Shown: positions 8,538 to 20,484, counted from the first letter of the stretch. The stretch: 64,000 nt of DNA from Microvirga puerhi (GCF_020089865.1 NZ_JAIRBM010000010.1:502-64501), one strand, 5' to 3'. A program made the numbers and translations. Notes: generated from the letters alone by a model not told the origin.

Positions 8538-9230
8538 ATGCGGTTGAGCTTCCTGTCCGATCTCAATGCGGAGCGTGCCGCCCGGCGCGCCGTTGTCCTC
8601 GTGACCGACATCGCTTCCGGCGAGCAGCGTCTTGTTTTGGAGGCGAAGATTGGAAGCGACCCGCTGGCTGAGGACCTGCAGGATCGACTACGCCAGGGCA
8701 AAAGCGGGCTTATCGAGCGGGGCGATCGCCAGTACTTCCTGACGATACAGACGCCGCCGGTGAGAGTGATCGTGATCGGTGCCGTGCATATTAGCCAAGC
8801 GCTGGCGCCCATGGCCCAAGGTCTGGATTTCGACATCACGATCATCGATCCGCGCACAGCCTTCGCGACGCCCGCGCGCTTTCCGGACGTGCCGGTGCTG
8901 ACCGAATGGCCCGACGCCGTTCTGCCGACCCTGGGCATCGACCGTTATACGGCCCTCGCGGTGCTCACTCACGACCCGAAGATCGACGATCCCGCGCTCG
9001 CGATCGCTCTGCGGTCGGACTGCTTCTACATCGGTGCGCTCGGCTCGCGCAAAACCCATGAGCGCCGCGTCCAGCGCCTGACTGCCCTCGGCTTTACCGA
9101 CACGGACATGAAACGCATCCAGGCGCCGATCGGCCTCGACATCGGAGCTGTTTCGCCTGCGGAAATCGCGGTTTCTATCCTAGCCGAAATCGTCGCGGCC
9201 CTGCGTAAAGAGCGGAGACGCCCGGCGTGA
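8538..9230 (+). CDS. XdhC-family protein, C-terminal Rossmann domain
   Basis: A 230-residue protein. After a linker of about 80 residues it holds the XdhC C-terminal domain: RVIVIGAVHISQALAPMA is the nucleotide-binding strand-helix, and LGSRKTHERRVQRL plus IGLDIGAVSPAEIAVSI are the family's C-terminal signatures. Together with the previous gene it makes one XdhC equivalent for molybdenum-cofactor insertion. It ends on GTGA shared with the next start, indicating coupled translation. Confidence 0.85.
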   Translation: MRLSFLSDLNAERAARRAVVLVTDIASGEQRLVLEAKIGSDPLAEDLQDRLRQGKSGLIERGDRQYFLTIQTPPVRVIVIGAVHISQALAPMAQGLDFDITIIDPRTAFATPARFPDVPVLTEWPDAVLPTLGIDRYTALAVLTHDPKIDDPALAIALRSDCFYIGALGSRKTHERRVQRLTALGFTDTDMKRIQAPIGLDIGAVSPAEIAVSILAEIVAALRKERRRPA

Positions 9231-10246
9231 AATTCGGAGAGGTTCCAGTCGAGGAGGCCGTTGGCGCCCTGGCAGCTCACAGCGTGCGAAGTGGAGAAAC
9301 GGTGGTGAGGAAGGGAACCCTCATCTCATCCGAAATCGCCCTGCGCTTGAAGCGGGCCGGCGTCGAATTCATTATCGCCGCGCGGTTCGAATCCGGTGAC
9401 ATCGCGGAGAACGAGGCGGCCTTGCGTCTCGCACAGGCGCTTGCTGGAGCCAACATCGTTGTCGAGGCGCCCTTTACCGGACGCTCCAATCTCCACGCCG
9501 AAGTTCCGGGGGTTCTCCTCATCGATGGGGAGGCGGTCAACCATCTGAACGCCGTCGACGAGGCCATGACTGTCGCCACGCTGCCGGCCTACAAGCCGGT
9601 TGTCGCAGGGGAGATGGTAGGAACCGTCAAGATCATTCCCTATGCCATCCCGGAGATCCTGCTGCAGAAAGGGATCGCCGAGGCTGGCATAGGGGCCTTG
9701 CGCGTTGCGCCGTATGTGCGCCGCTCGGTCGGGGTGGTTTCGACGATCCTTCCCGGACTCAAGCCGAGCGTGATCGGCAAGACCCTTGCGGCGCTCGCGA
9801 GGCGGCTGGAACCCGCAGGCGCGACGATCGTGTTCGACCGCCGGGCGCCTCACGAGGCCGCAGCCCTGGCACAGCAGCTGGCCGACCAGGGGCACAGCGA
9901 TGCGCAACTCGTCGTCATTTTCGGCGCTTCGGCCATCGCCGATCGTCGGGATGTCATTCCATCCGCCATCGAGATGGCCGGAGGGCGGGTGGAACATTTC
10001 GGCATGCCCGTCGATCCGGGCAATCTGCTGCTCATAGGATCGATTGCCGACAAGCCTGTGATTGGTGCCCCGGGCTGCGCCCGGTCCCCGAAGGAAAACG
10101 GATTCGACTGGATTCTGCACCGCCTTCTGGCGGGGATTCCCGTGACACGGGCCGACATCATGTCTCTCGGTGTCGGAGGGCTTCTCATGGAAATCGTCTC
10201 ACGGCCGCAGCCGCGCGAGGGCGGCGAGAGCGAGAGCGAGGAATGA
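9227..10246 (+). CDS. Molybdopterin-binding protein (MoaB/Mog/MoeA-type domain)
   Basis: A 339-residue protein. The C-terminal two thirds contain a molybdopterin-binding fold (VGVVSTILPG...VIGKTLAALARRLE, then VIFGASAIADRRDVIPSAIE, then GMPVDPGNLLLIG). I read it as a carrier or modifying enzyme in cofactor supply for the adjacent hydroxylases. Related proteins in other Rhizobiales are, from memory, fused to a C-terminal nucleotidyltransferase; here that domain is the next, overlapping gene. The start is the GTG within the GTGA overlap. Confidence 0.75.
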   Translation: MKFGEVPVEEAVGALAAHSVRSGETVVRKGTLISSEIALRLKRAGVEFIIAARFESGDIAENEAALRLAQALAGANIVVEAPFTGRSNLHAEVPGVLLIDGEAVNHLNAVDEAMTVATLPAYKPVVAGEMVGTVKIIPYAIPEILLQKGIAEAGIGALRVAPYVRRSVGVVSTILPGLKPSVIGKTLAALARRLEPAGATIVFDRRAPHEAAALAQQLADQGHSDAQLVVIFGASAIADRRDVIPSAIEMAGGRVEHFGMPVDPGNLLLIGSIADKPVIGAPGCARSPKENGFDWILHRLLAGIPVTRADIMSLGVGGLLMEIVSRPQPREGGESESEE

Positions 10247-10842
10247 GTCAAGAAACGAGCGATGTGGCGGCAGTTCTTCTCGCGGCTGGGCGCGGCACGC
10301 GCTTTGGTGACGAACCGAAGCTGTTGGCCCGGATCGAAGGCAAGGCCCTGGTTCGCCATGTAGCCGAGGCTGCTGTCCTGTCCACAGCAGACCCGGTCAT
10401 CGTGGTGACCGGGCATCGTGCGGAAGAGGTCGAAACGGCGCTGCACGGGCTTCCCGTCCAAATCGTCGAGAATGCTCTGTTCGCTGAGGGCCTCTCGACG
10501 TCTCTGAAGGCTGGATTTGCCGCGCTTCCACGAGCGGCGCGGGCAGCAATCGTCCTTCTCGGGGACATGCCGTTCGTAAAAGCCGATCTTATCGACGCAT
10601 TGACGGCTGCTTGGCGGGAGAGGGGAGAGCCGGCCGCTCTGATTCCAACATGGAATGGGCAGCGCGGAAACCCCGTCGTGATTTCGCGCAACCTTGAGGG
10701 CATGATCATGAAACTCTCTGGGGATGTCGGGGCGGGCCTGATTCTTCGCGGGCGGTCTGACGTGTTGGAGTGGCCGACCGATGACTTCGCTGTCGTGCAG
10801 GATATCGACACGAGAGAAGAACTGCTGAAGCACTGGCCGTGA
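10243..10842 (+). CDS. MobA/MocA-like molybdenum cofactor nucleotidyltransferase
   Basis: A 199-residue nucleotidyltransferase. LLAAGRGTRFGDEPKLL is the nucleotide-binding loop and LLGDMPF the metal-binding motif. Family members (MocA) attach CMP to Mo-molybdopterin to make the cytosine dinucleotide form used by CO dehydrogenase-type and Pao-type enzymes. The gene overlaps its predecessor by ATGA. It closes the plus-strand maturation set, about 320 bases before the second hydroxylase. Confidence 0.85.
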   Translation: MSQETSDVAAVLLAAGRGTRFGDEPKLLARIEGKALVRHVAEAAVLSTADPVIVVTGHRAEEVETALHGLPVQIVENALFAEGLSTSLKAGFAALPRAARAAIVLLGDMPFVKADLIDALTAAWRERGEPAALIPTWNGQRGNPVVISRNLEGMIMKLSGDVGAGLILRGRSDVLEWPTDDFAVVQDIDTREELLKHWP

Positions 10843-11169
10843 AGAATTGAAGTCATGGTACCGCTTCGTCCCAGCGGGCTTTCGGCGATGCCAAAGTCGA
10901 ACGTATGGCACCGTCCTTCGACACCACTCATGCCAGCGGCGTCATCCATAATTGCCGATTACGGTTTGGCTTAACAGTTCGTGATTCGAAACATGGTGCT
11001 CTGGAAGGCGGGTGGCTGAATGACCGGTCGGCCGCGCCGATGGCTTGACTTCACTGCGCGACGGGCAGATTGTGAATCAATGGTAGCGTGATCCGGAGCA
11101 GGATCCGTATGGCCTCTCCGCCACATAGCGTAACGTGATGTAACGAACGCCGTCTGGTTGGAGATCCCG
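10843..11169. other. Gene-free gap between maturation genes and the second hydroxylase
   Basis: About 325 bases with no supportable gene and no clear terminator. The near-direct repeat TAACG-TGATG-TAACG lies at 11131-11145, shortly before the paoA-like start. A separate promoter for the second hydroxylase is likely here, but I cannot place it. Confidence 0.4.
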
Positions 11170-11700
11170 ATGGCTGAACCATTGACAAGGACCCCAAAGG
11201 GTTGGGATCGGCTTTCTCCGCCCTCCAAGGTGGCAATCACACTTCACGTCAACGACGTGCCGCGCACGTTGACCATCGCATCGTGGACAACGTTGCTCGA
11301 TGCACTGCGCAACGACCTGGGTCTGACTGGCACCAAGAAAGGTTGTGATCACGGCCAATGCGGAGCCTGCACAGTGCTCGTGGATGGGCGTCGGGTCAAT
11401 TCCTGTCTCGTCCTCGCCATCATGATGAATGATGCCCGTGTGACGACTGTCGAGGGACTGGCGAAGGACGGTGCTTTGCATCCAGTCCAGCAGGCATTCA
11501 TCGACCACGATGCCTTTCAGTGCGGCTATTGCACGCCTGGCCAGATCATGTCGGCAGTGGCCCTGATCAGTGAAGGCCGGGCAAGAAACGCGGACGAGAT
11601 CCGCGAATTGATGAGCGGCAACATCTGTCGCTGCGGCGCATATCCCAGGATTGTCGCGGCGATCCAGCAAGCCATGGCTGCAATGGAAAGCAAGCCATGA
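11170..11700 (+). CDS. Second Mo-hydroxylase [2Fe-2S] subunit (PaoA/YagT-like)
   Basis: A 176-residue two-cluster ferredoxin subunit with C59, C64, C67, C79 and C118, C121, C153, C155. It is closest to the small subunit of the PaoABC-type aldehyde oxidoreductase. E. coli PaoA has a Tat signal and works in the periplasm; here no twin-arginine leader is present, and an in-frame stop lies at 11131-11133, so the enzyme should be cytoplasmic. I chose ATG 11170 over the TTG at 11158. It overlaps the FAD subunit by ATGA. Confidence 0.88.
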   Translation: MAEPLTRTPKGWDRLSPPSKVAITLHVNDVPRTLTIASWTTLLDALRNDLGLTGTKKGCDHGQCGACTVLVDGRRVNSCLVLAIMMNDARVTTVEGLAKDGALHPVQQAFIDHDAFQCGYCTPGQIMSAVALISEGRARNADEIRELMSGNICRCGAYPRIVAAIQQAMAAMESKP

Positions 11701-12713
11701 TCAACTTTCGCTATACGCGCGCGACCGATGTCGGCGACGCTGTCCGTCAGATCGCAGCCGAGCCGAAGGCGAAGTTCATCGCCGGAGGCACGAACATTCT
11801 CGACCTGATGAAGTACGAGGTCGAGCAGCCGACACAACTCATCGACATCTCGCACCTGCCGCTCAGGATCATCGAGGAAGTGCCGAGCGGAGGTTTACGC
11901 ATCGGCGCGCTCGTTCCGAACAGTGATTTAGCCTACCACCCACTGATCGAGGCGCGATATCCTATACTGTCGAGCGCTATTCTGGCGGGCGCGTCGCAGC
12001 AATTGCGCAACATGGCATCGACGGGCGGCAACCTGATGCAGCGCACGCGATGCTTTTATTTCTATGATACGGTGACCCCTTGCAACAAGCGCGAACCCGG
12101 CAGTGGCTGCTCCGCGATCGAAGGCATCAACCGCATCAATGCAATCCTTGGAACAAGCGAAGCCTGCATCGCGACGCATCCGTCCGACATGTGCGTTGCG
12201 CTCGCTGCGCTTGAGGCCACGGTTCACGTCATAGGTCCTTCCGGCGAGCGTGCGATTCCCTTCGCCGATTTCCATCGCCTGCCAGGTGGTACTCCTGAGA
12301 TCGATACCAATCTCGCGCCGGATGAGATCATTATGGCGGTCGAACTGCCGCCTCAGGGTTTCGCGTCGCACTACAGCTATCTCAAGATCCGTGACCGGCT
12401 GTCCTATGCATTCGCACTTGTGTCAGCTGCAGCCGCCCTGGAGCTCGACGGCGGGCGCATCGCGGAAGCGCGTCTCGCACTCGGCGGCGTGGCCCACAAG
12501 CCCTGGCGTCGGGTGGAAGCCGAAGCGGCCTTGCGGGGCGAAGTTCCCGATCGGGCCGCGTTCGCTAAGGCGGCCGACATTTTGCTTCGTGGCAGTTGCG
12601 GCTTCGCACACAACGGTTTCAAGATCGGCCTCGCCCATCGTGTAATCGAACGCACATTGATGCAGGCCGCGCACGGCACGCCCCAGATCCAGGCCATCAA
12701 GAAAATTCGATAA
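11697..12713 (+). CDS. Second Mo-hydroxylase FAD subunit (PaoB/YagS-like)
   Basis: A 338-residue FAD-binding subunit. [11 protein letters not shown] is the first FAD loop. Four cysteines, C119, C129, C138 and C157, with the [11 protein letters not shown] motif between them, match the extra [4Fe-4S] cluster known from E. coli PaoB, which separates this enzyme from xanthine dehydrogenases and from the cox-like enzyme upstream. The stop codon is 5 bases before the large-subunit start. Confidence 0.9.
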   Translation: MINFRYTRATDVGDAVRQIAAEPKAKFIAGGTNILDLMKYEVEQPTQLIDISHLPLRIIEEVPSGGLRIGALVPNSDLAYHPLIEARYPILSSAILAGASQQLRNMASTGGNLMQRTRCFYFYDTVTPCNKREPGSGCSAIEGINRINAILGTSEACIATHPSDMCVALAALEATVHVIGPSGERAIPFADFHRLPGGTPEIDTNLAPDEIIMAVELPPQGFASHYSYLKIRDRLSYAFALVSAAAALELDGGRIAEARLALGGVAHKPWRRVEAEAALRGEVPDRAAFAKAADILLRGSCGFAHNGFKIGLAHRVIERTLMQAAHGTPQIQAIKKIR

Positions 12714-12718
12714 CTGTC

Positions 12719-14947
12719 ATGACGTATATTGGCACCGCCACATCCCGCGTCGACGGCCACGCCAAGGTCACTGGCACGGCGACATATGCAGCTGAAGCCA
12801 AGACAACTGGCCTTGTCCATGGCAGCGTCGTCACATCCTCCATCGCCAAGGGCAGGATCGTGCGCATCGACGTGAGTGATGCGTTGCGAGTCGACCGCGT
12901 CATCGACGTGCTTACGCATGCGAACCGGCCGCCGATGGCGGATGCTGACAGCGGCTACAAGGACGAGGTTGCTCCGGATGGCTCGCCGTTCCGGCCTCTT
13001 TATGACGACAGGATCCTGTTCAGTGGACAGCCGATCGCGTTGGTGGTCGCCGAGGATCCGGAGACCGCCCAGTTCGCAGCCTCCCTGGTTAGGGTCGAGT
13101 ATGCCGAGGAGCCGCATGTCACGGAGATGTATCGGCGATGGGATGATGCGCCCGCTTTGAAAGCCGTTGCCAAGCCCGGCGAGAATCCCTTCAGCCCGCC
13201 AAAGCCACGTGGCAATGCCAAGGCGGCGCTCGCGGCCGCGGCGGTGCGTCACCAGGGTGATTATTACGTTCCGGTCGAGTATCACAATCCGATGGAGCTT
13301 TATGGCTCAACGGTGACGTACGAGTCCGACGGCACGCTCACCGTCTTCGACAAGACCCAGGGCGTGCAGAACGTCCAATGTTACCTCTGCGGCGTATTCG
13401 CGCTCGCGCCGGAGCGTGTCCAGGTGCTCTCGCCCTTCACGGGCGGCGCATTTGGTTCTGGCCTGCGCCCGCAATATCAGGTCGTGCTGGCCGCGCTCGC
13501 CGCGCTCGCTTTGAAGCGCTCGGTGCGTGTCGTGCTCACCCGGCAACAGATGTATGGCCTTGGCTACCGGCCAGCCATGATTCAGCGGATCGAGCTTGGT
13601 GCCAAGGGGGATGGAACACTCGAAGCGATGACGCATGACGCCATCACGATGACCTCGCAGTACGAGCACTTCTATCGGCAGGAGACCGGCTGGTCCGGCC
13701 TGCTCTATCAGTGCCCCAATGCGACATACGCGCACCGGGTCGCGCCGCTCGATCTTCCAACCCCGTGTGACATGCGCGCGCCAAGCGCAGCGACCGGTGT
13801 TTATGCGCTCGAATGTGCGATGGACGAGCTCGCGGTCGCGCTCGGGCTCGACCCACTCGAGTTGCGGCAGCGGTGTTATTCGGACCGGGACCAGAACACC
13901 AACCGCCCCTACAGCAGTAAGAATTTGCACGAATGCTACCGTCAGGGCGCTGAAGCATTTGGTTGGGAGAAGCGCAGTCCCGAGCCGCGCTCGATGCGCG
14001 ATGGCAGCGAGCTGGTGGGCTGGGGCATGGCGACCGGCGTTTGGGAGGCGTTGCAGGTGCCGATTGCGGTGCGCATCGCGCTCACCGCCAATGGCCATGC
14101 GGAGGTGTCCTGTGCCACCTCTGACATCGGCACTGGCACCTACACGATCATGGCTCAGGTCGCAGCCGACATGTTGGGCGTTCCCCTCGACCAAGTCACG
14201 ATCAGGCTCGGCGACTCGACGCTGCCGCAATCTCCCGTCGAAGGTGGCTCGTGGATCGCAGCTTCGGTTGCCAATGGAATTGCAACAACGTCCGATGCAA
14301 TCCGCGATGAGCTATTGGGCCTCGCCAAGCAGATGCCGAATTCGCCGCTTTCAGACATTGCTCCTGGGGAGGTCGTACTGGTCGATGGCAAGCTTATGAG
14401 CGCGCGCGACCCGGCACGTGCGGTCTCCATCGCTGATACCATGCGCCACGGCGGCATCGATCGCATCGAACTGGAGAAGACTACGCGCTTTCCGAAGGAT
14501 GAAACGCATTCACACAATACGCATTCGGCGATCTTTGCCGAGGTCAAAGTCGACGAAGAGCTGGGGGTCATTCGCGTCACCCGCGTCGTCAGCACAGTTG
14601 CGGCCGGGCGTATTCTGAACACCAAGACCGCCAGCAGCCAGATCCTGGGTGGCGTGGTGTGGGGCATCGGCATGGCACTGCACGAGGAAACCCTCCTCGA
14701 TCATACCTTCGGGCGAGTCATGAATGCCAATATCGCGGAATACCATGTGCCGGTGAACGCCGACATACATGACATTGATGTGATCTTCGTCGACGAGCCG
14801 GACGATAGCATCAATCGTCTCGGCATCAAGGGGTTGGGCGAGATCGGCATCGTCGGCGTTGCAGCGGCGGTTGCCAACGCGGTCTATCACGCGACGGGTA
14901 AGCGCGTGCGAGACCTGCCTATCACGTTAGATAAGTTGCTTGCGTAA
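12719..14947 (+). CDS. Second Mo-hydroxylase large subunit (PaoC/YagR-like)
   Basis: A 742-residue molybdopterin cytosine dinucleotide-binding subunit. Typical segments are PTPCDMRAPSAATGVYALE, with the Arg-containing active-site loop, and GIKGLGEIG, whose Glu708 is the expected catalytic base. The family oxidises aldehydes to acids; a broad aromatic-aldehyde range is usual. The start ATG 12719 follows paoB closely; the longer frame from 12596 overlaps paoB. It ends one base before the convergent argP stop, so no separate terminator fits between them. Confidence 0.9.
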   Translation: MTYIGTATSRVDGHAKVTGTATYAAEAKTTGLVHGSVVTSSIAKGRIVRIDVSDALRVDRVIDVLTHANRPPMADADSGYKDEVAPDGSPFRPLYDDRILFSGQPIALVVAEDPETAQFAASLVRVEYAEEPHVTEMYRRWDDAPALKAVAKPGENPFSPPKPRGNAKAALAAAAVRHQGDYYVPVEYHNPMELYGSTVTYESDGTLTVFDKTQGVQNVQCYLCGVFALAPERVQVLSPFTGGAFGSGLRPQYQVVLAALAALALKRSVRVVLTRQQMYGLGYRPAMIQRIELGAKGDGTLEAMTHDAITMTSQYEHFYRQETGWSGLLYQCPNATYAHRVAPLDLPTPCDMRAPSAATGVYALECAMDELAVALGLDPLELRQRCYSDRDQNTNRPYSSKNLHECYRQGAEAFGWEKRSPEPRSMRDGSELVGWGMATGVWEALQVPIAVRIALTANGHAEVSCATSDIGTGTYTIMAQVAADMLGVPLDQVTIRLGDSTLPQSPVEGGSWIAASVANGIATTSDAIRDELLGLAKQMPNSPLSDIAPGEVVLVDGKLMSARDPARAVSIADTMRHGGIDRIELEKTTRFPKDETHSHNTHSAIFAEVKVDEELGVIRVTRVVSTVAAGRILNTKTASSQILGGVVWGIGMALHEETLLDHTFGRVMNANIAEYHVPVNADIHDIDVIFVDEPDDSINRLGIKGLGEIGIVGVAAAVANAVYHATGKRVRDLPITLDKLLA

Positions 14948-14948
14948 A

Positions 14949-15833
14949 CTAAACCTGCACCAACATCGTCCTGGCCTCATGCACGACAGCACGGGTCACA
15001 TCGCTCAGCACGGCGCCTACGATGCGGCTCTGCTGCCAGAATAACGGGACGTCCAGCTGCTGGTCGGGCTCGATCGCAACCAGCCGCCCGGCACGAAGAT
15101 GGTCGATCACAAGCGGCTCGGGATTCATGCCCCAGCCAATTCCAGCCAAGGCTGCATCCACGAAGGCCTGGGATGAGGGGAGCCAATGGAGTGGAGGATG
15201 AAGGCTGGTTCCGAGCACCTGCCGCATCCATTCCGCTTGGAGCCGATCCTTCTGATCGAAGACGAGACATGGCGCGCGCGTCGCTGCGCGCGCGCTGAAT
15301 CCATCGGTAAACCACCGGGCGCAAAACTCCGGGCTTGCGGTTGCAATATAGCGCAGGGCTCCGAGAGGATGACAATCACAGCCCTGGATCGGCGTGTCGT
15401 GCGCCGTTACGGCGGCAACCACAGCGCCACGCCGCAGCCATTCCGCGCTGTGGTCCTGATCATCCAGCACCAGGTCGAACAGATATCCTTCCGTCTTTGC
15501 CATGGCTGAGATGAACCAGGTCGCCAGACTGTCGGCATTCACGGCAATCCGCAGCATCACGGGTCGGCTCTCCGCCTGAAGACCCGGAAGACTGCCCCGC
15601 AAAGAGCTCTCCAGCAGCGCGACCTGCTCGACATGCTGGCAGAGACGCTGCCCCGCCTCGGTTGCCGTGCAGGGTTGCCCCCGGACCACAAGCACAACTC
15701 CCAGCCGTTCCTCCAACAGCTTGATCCTCTGGGAGATGGCCGAGGGAGTGACGTTGAGGTGCTGTGCAGCGCTCTCGAAGCTGCCGGTCCTGATGACGGC
15801 GGCGAGGGCGGAGAGAAGCGCGTAGTCGAGCAT
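14949..15833 (-). CDS. argP: ArgP/LysG-type LysR regulator
   Basis: A 294-residue LysR-type protein. The N-terminal winged helix-turn-helix (SFESAAQHLNVTPSAISQRIKLLEE) is of the ArgP/IciA class. These proteins sense arginine or lysine and control a divergent basic-amino-acid exporter. The exporter gene is indeed divergent, 92 bases away, which supports the assignment. Confidence 0.85.
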   Translation of the reverse strand: MLDYALLSALAAVIRTGSFESAAQHLNVTPSAISQRIKLLEERLGVVLVVRGQPCTATEAGQRLCQHVEQVALLESSLRGSLPGLQAESRPVMLRIAVNADSLATWFISAMAKTEGYLFDLVLDDQDHSAEWLRRGAVVAAVTAHDTPIQGCDCHPLGALRYIATASPEFCARWFTDGFSARAATRAPCLVFDQKDRLQAEWMRQVLGTSLHPPLHWLPSSQAFVDAALAGIGWGMNPEPLVIDHLRAGRLVAIEPDQQLDVPLFWQQSRIVGAVLSDVTRAVVHEARTMLVQV

Positions 15834-15836
15834 GGA

Positions 15837-15854
15837 TTAGCATCTCTAATGCAA
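15837..15854. promoter_or_regulatory. LysR-type dyad between argP and the exporter
   Basis: TTAGCAT - 5 bases - ATGCAA forms an imperfect dyad 3 bases upstream of the argP start codon. Its form and place fit an autoregulatory ArgP site. This is inference from position. Confidence 0.35.
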
Positions 15855-15925
15855 GCAAAGAAACTTTAACTTTTCTGATCATGATGCTTGGCCTAGCTCA
15901 TGTCGACCCTTTGCCGGAGTTGAAC

Positions 15926-16540
15926 ATGGCTATCCCCCTCTTCGCAGGCTTCATGTTGGGCCTGAGCCTGATTCTCGTGATCGGGGCGCAGAACGCTTTC
16001 GTGCTGCGTCTGGGCCTGAGGGGTGAACATGTCCTGGCGGTCGTCCTGACCTGCGCCCTGTCCGACGCAGTGCTGATCCTGCTCGGCGTGACAGGGTTTG
16101 CTCGGGTAGGTGCTGTCCTGCCATGGATCGAGCCCGTCATGCGGTACGGCGGCGCGGCATTTCTGATTGTGTATGGTACCCGCAGCTTCAGATCGGCATT
16201 CGCGGCGGAGGCAAGCCTTCGGGTGTCAGGTGCGACGACAATCACGCTTAAAAGCGCGCTGCTCACCTGCTTGGCGCTCACTTGGCTCAATCCTCACGTC
16301 TACCTTGATACCGTCGTGCTGATCGGGTCGATCTCGATCCAGTTTGACGAAAGGCGCGGGTTGTTTGCACTCGGGGCGATGCTCGCATCCTTCACCTTCT
16401 TCTTTTCGCTGGGCTATGGCGCACGCCTGCTGCGTCCCCTCTTCGCCCGTCCTGGCACATGGCGGGTTCTCGATGGTGGGATCGGCCTCGTGATGTGGGG
16501 CACGGCCGCGAGAGTGCTGCTTGCTTCGGCGCCCGCCTAA
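15926..16540 (+). CDS. LysE/ArgO-family amino acid exporter
   Basis: A 204-residue membrane protein with about six hydrophobic segments. The family signature GAQNAFVLRLGL is near residue 22 and LTWLNPHVYLDTVVLIG lies in the centre. It should export arginine or lysine across the inner membrane and be activated by the divergent ArgP protein. Start ATG 15926 has GGAG upstream and gives the standard N-terminus; the open frame from 15881 adds residues unlike the family. Confidence 0.85.
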   Translation: MAIPLFAGFMLGLSLILVIGAQNAFVLRLGLRGEHVLAVVLTCALSDAVLILLGVTGFARVGAVLPWIEPVMRYGGAAFLIVYGTRSFRSAFAAEASLRVSGATTITLKSALLTCLALTWLNPHVYLDTVVLIGSISIQFDERRGLFALGAMLASFTFFFSLGYGARLLRPLFARPGTWRVLDGGIGLVMWGTAARVLLASAPA

Positions 16541-16972
16541 GACGCCAAGCGGCAGCTGCCACCGAAAAAATGACTGAGTGCGGGCTTCGCGAAAATCCCG
16601 CGATTCCGGTAGAAGACTTTGACCTTCGCGGGGGCGTTCGACCCAAAAGGCAGACTCCGTCGGGCCGCAGCTTGCATCGAGAGGGGCGAGCCATGCCCTG
16701 GGCAATGAGACGCTGGCTGGATCCCGCCGGATCGAACTGGCGCGCGAGATCGGGCGCCTCGAGCGGCGTCTCGGCTTGCAGTAGCGAGGGATTGGTTGGC
16801 CTGGGCGATGGAGTACGAGGCGGTCGACGGTCCGGAGAGCCTACTCGACAGGGTATACCCGACCAACCAGTGGGCGCTCGTCGAGGTCGCCAGGCTGCAC
16901 GGGAAGGCAAGACTCCGGGCCGCTTCCTGAACCGGCGCCAAGCGTGTTGAGGATCTCCTTTAGTTGTTGGAC
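16541..16972. other. Gene-free stretch after the exporter
   Basis: About 430 bases without a supportable gene. Short coding-like scraps in different frames (for example 16808-16930) suggest decayed coding DNA but match no family I can name. No terminator with a T tract was seen. Confidence 0.35.
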
Positions 16973-16991
16973 ATGTTGACTGCCAACAACT
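16962..16991 (+). repeat. Inverted repeat around the start codon of the orphan gene
   Basis: AGTTGTTGG (16962-16970) and CCAACAACT (16983-16991) form a perfect 9-bp stem with a 12-nt loop that contains the proposed ATG at 16973. Confidence 0.5.
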
Positions 16992-17599
16992 CTGGCGCCA
17001 AGCCATACTCGTTGCCAAGAATAGTTACCGAAGCAACCGCGGATGCGTCAGCCGGCTCAACCATCGCGAAGTCAAAGGTCAGGGATATCGGCGTGCTCTC
17101 AAATTTCTTCTCGAAAAAAGATCCGTTATTTTCCCAAGAAATCAAAACCACTGATTCCTCGCGCTGCTATGTCGAGGTTCGGAAAGTATCGATGTGTGGC
17201 ACCCGACTGGTGCTGTCGCAATACTTTGGCCTTCCTACATTGCGTGTCGGATTCACCGCGGACCAAGCCGAAGCGCTGATCGGCAATCTCCGCGATGCCA
17301 TTAATGTGGCGCGCTCCGCCACCATTGCACAGCAACCCACCTCGTTCATTGCAATCATCTTCCATCGTCTCATCCCAAAGGTATTGTTCAGGACGACCAT
17401 CCCAACAGAATTCCCAACCGCTGTTCTTACCATGCAGGTCGAACAGAAACCGGGTGTAACCACCAACAAAATTACTCTTGGTTGTGGGGTCGGTGACGAA
17501 GGATCCCGGATCTACTTCGAGGCAGAGGATGCCGAGATACTTGCGACCGTATTGATCGAAGCAGTCCGGCGGCTCAGAGAGTACCTCAATGGCGGATGA
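16973..17599 (+). CDS. Hypothetical protein
   Basis: A 208-residue frame without a family I recognise. It looks soluble, with alternating strand-like and helical stretches, and ends in a helix rich in Arg and Glu (DAEILATVLIEAVRRLREYL). Base composition is less GC-rich than the neighbours, suggesting recent acquisition. The ATG lies in the loop of an inverted repeat and no good ribosome binding site precedes it, so the true start may be downstream. It could be an orphan accessory gene or a spurious frame. Confidence 0.5.
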   Translation: MLTANNSGAKPYSLPRIVTEATADASAGSTIAKSKVRDIGVLSNFFSKKDPLFSQEIKTTDSSRCYVEVRKVSMCGTRLVLSQYFGLPTLRVGFTADQAEALIGNLRDAINVARSATIAQQPTSFIAIIFHRLIPKVLFRTTIPTEFPTAVLTMQVEQKPGVTTNKITLGCGVGDEGSRIYFEAEDAEILATVLIEAVRRLREYLNGG

Positions 17600-17931
17600 C
17601 CTCGGCTTTCGTCCGCAAATGCCACCGGACCCCATCCCGCCCGTTAGGTAGTTCCTGGCCCCAATGGGGCAAGCTGAGAGTTGAACGGAACCGAAGCAGA
17701 AGTGCAACGAGCGGCTTGGTTCCAGGATTGCCACAGCCGCGATGGCCGGACGGAAAAAGGCCCGCCTCCATTAGGAAGGCGGGCCGTTTTGATCCTCGGG
17801 GAAGGAGCCTAGCCTTTCAGCTGGCGCACAACCTAAGGCTCTGCGAACAGGAGAGCCAGGCTACTCGCCCATGCAGGTCAGAAAGCCTCCCGGTTTGAGT
17901 CAAACTTCAAGATCGGGAGACAGTGAAGCGA
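17600..17931. other. Gene-free stretch downstream of gyrB
   Basis: About 330 bases between two convergent genes. The only clear element is the gyrB terminator at 17755-17789. Confidence 0.6.
17755..17789 (-). terminator. Intrinsic terminator of gyrB
   Basis: GGCCCGCCT (17759-17767) pairs with AGGCGGGCC (17777-17785). A run of five T follows on the minus strand and four T on the plus strand, so it may work in both directions. Confidence 0.85.
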
Positions 17932-20421
<2,490 letters not shown>

Positions 20422-20462
20422 TTAGATCAATTATTTAGTGGTTCCTGGTTGAAATTTCACCC

Positions 20463-20484
20463 CCACGCGCGTATGCGCGCGTGG
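20463..20484. repeat. Perfect palindrome upstream of gyrB
   Basis: CCACGCGCG and CGCGCGTGG flank the loop TATG. A further CGCGCGTGG lies near 20534-20542. It is in the gap between the translocator gene and gyrB and might be a terminator stem for the former, but the T tract is poor. Confidence 0.45.

Noticed and set aside
16459..16950. Plus-strand frame of 163 codons after the lysE-type gene
   Set aside because: It starts inside the exporter gene in another frame, and the sequence is Arg/Gly-rich without a pattern. I treat the region as gene-free with possible remnants.
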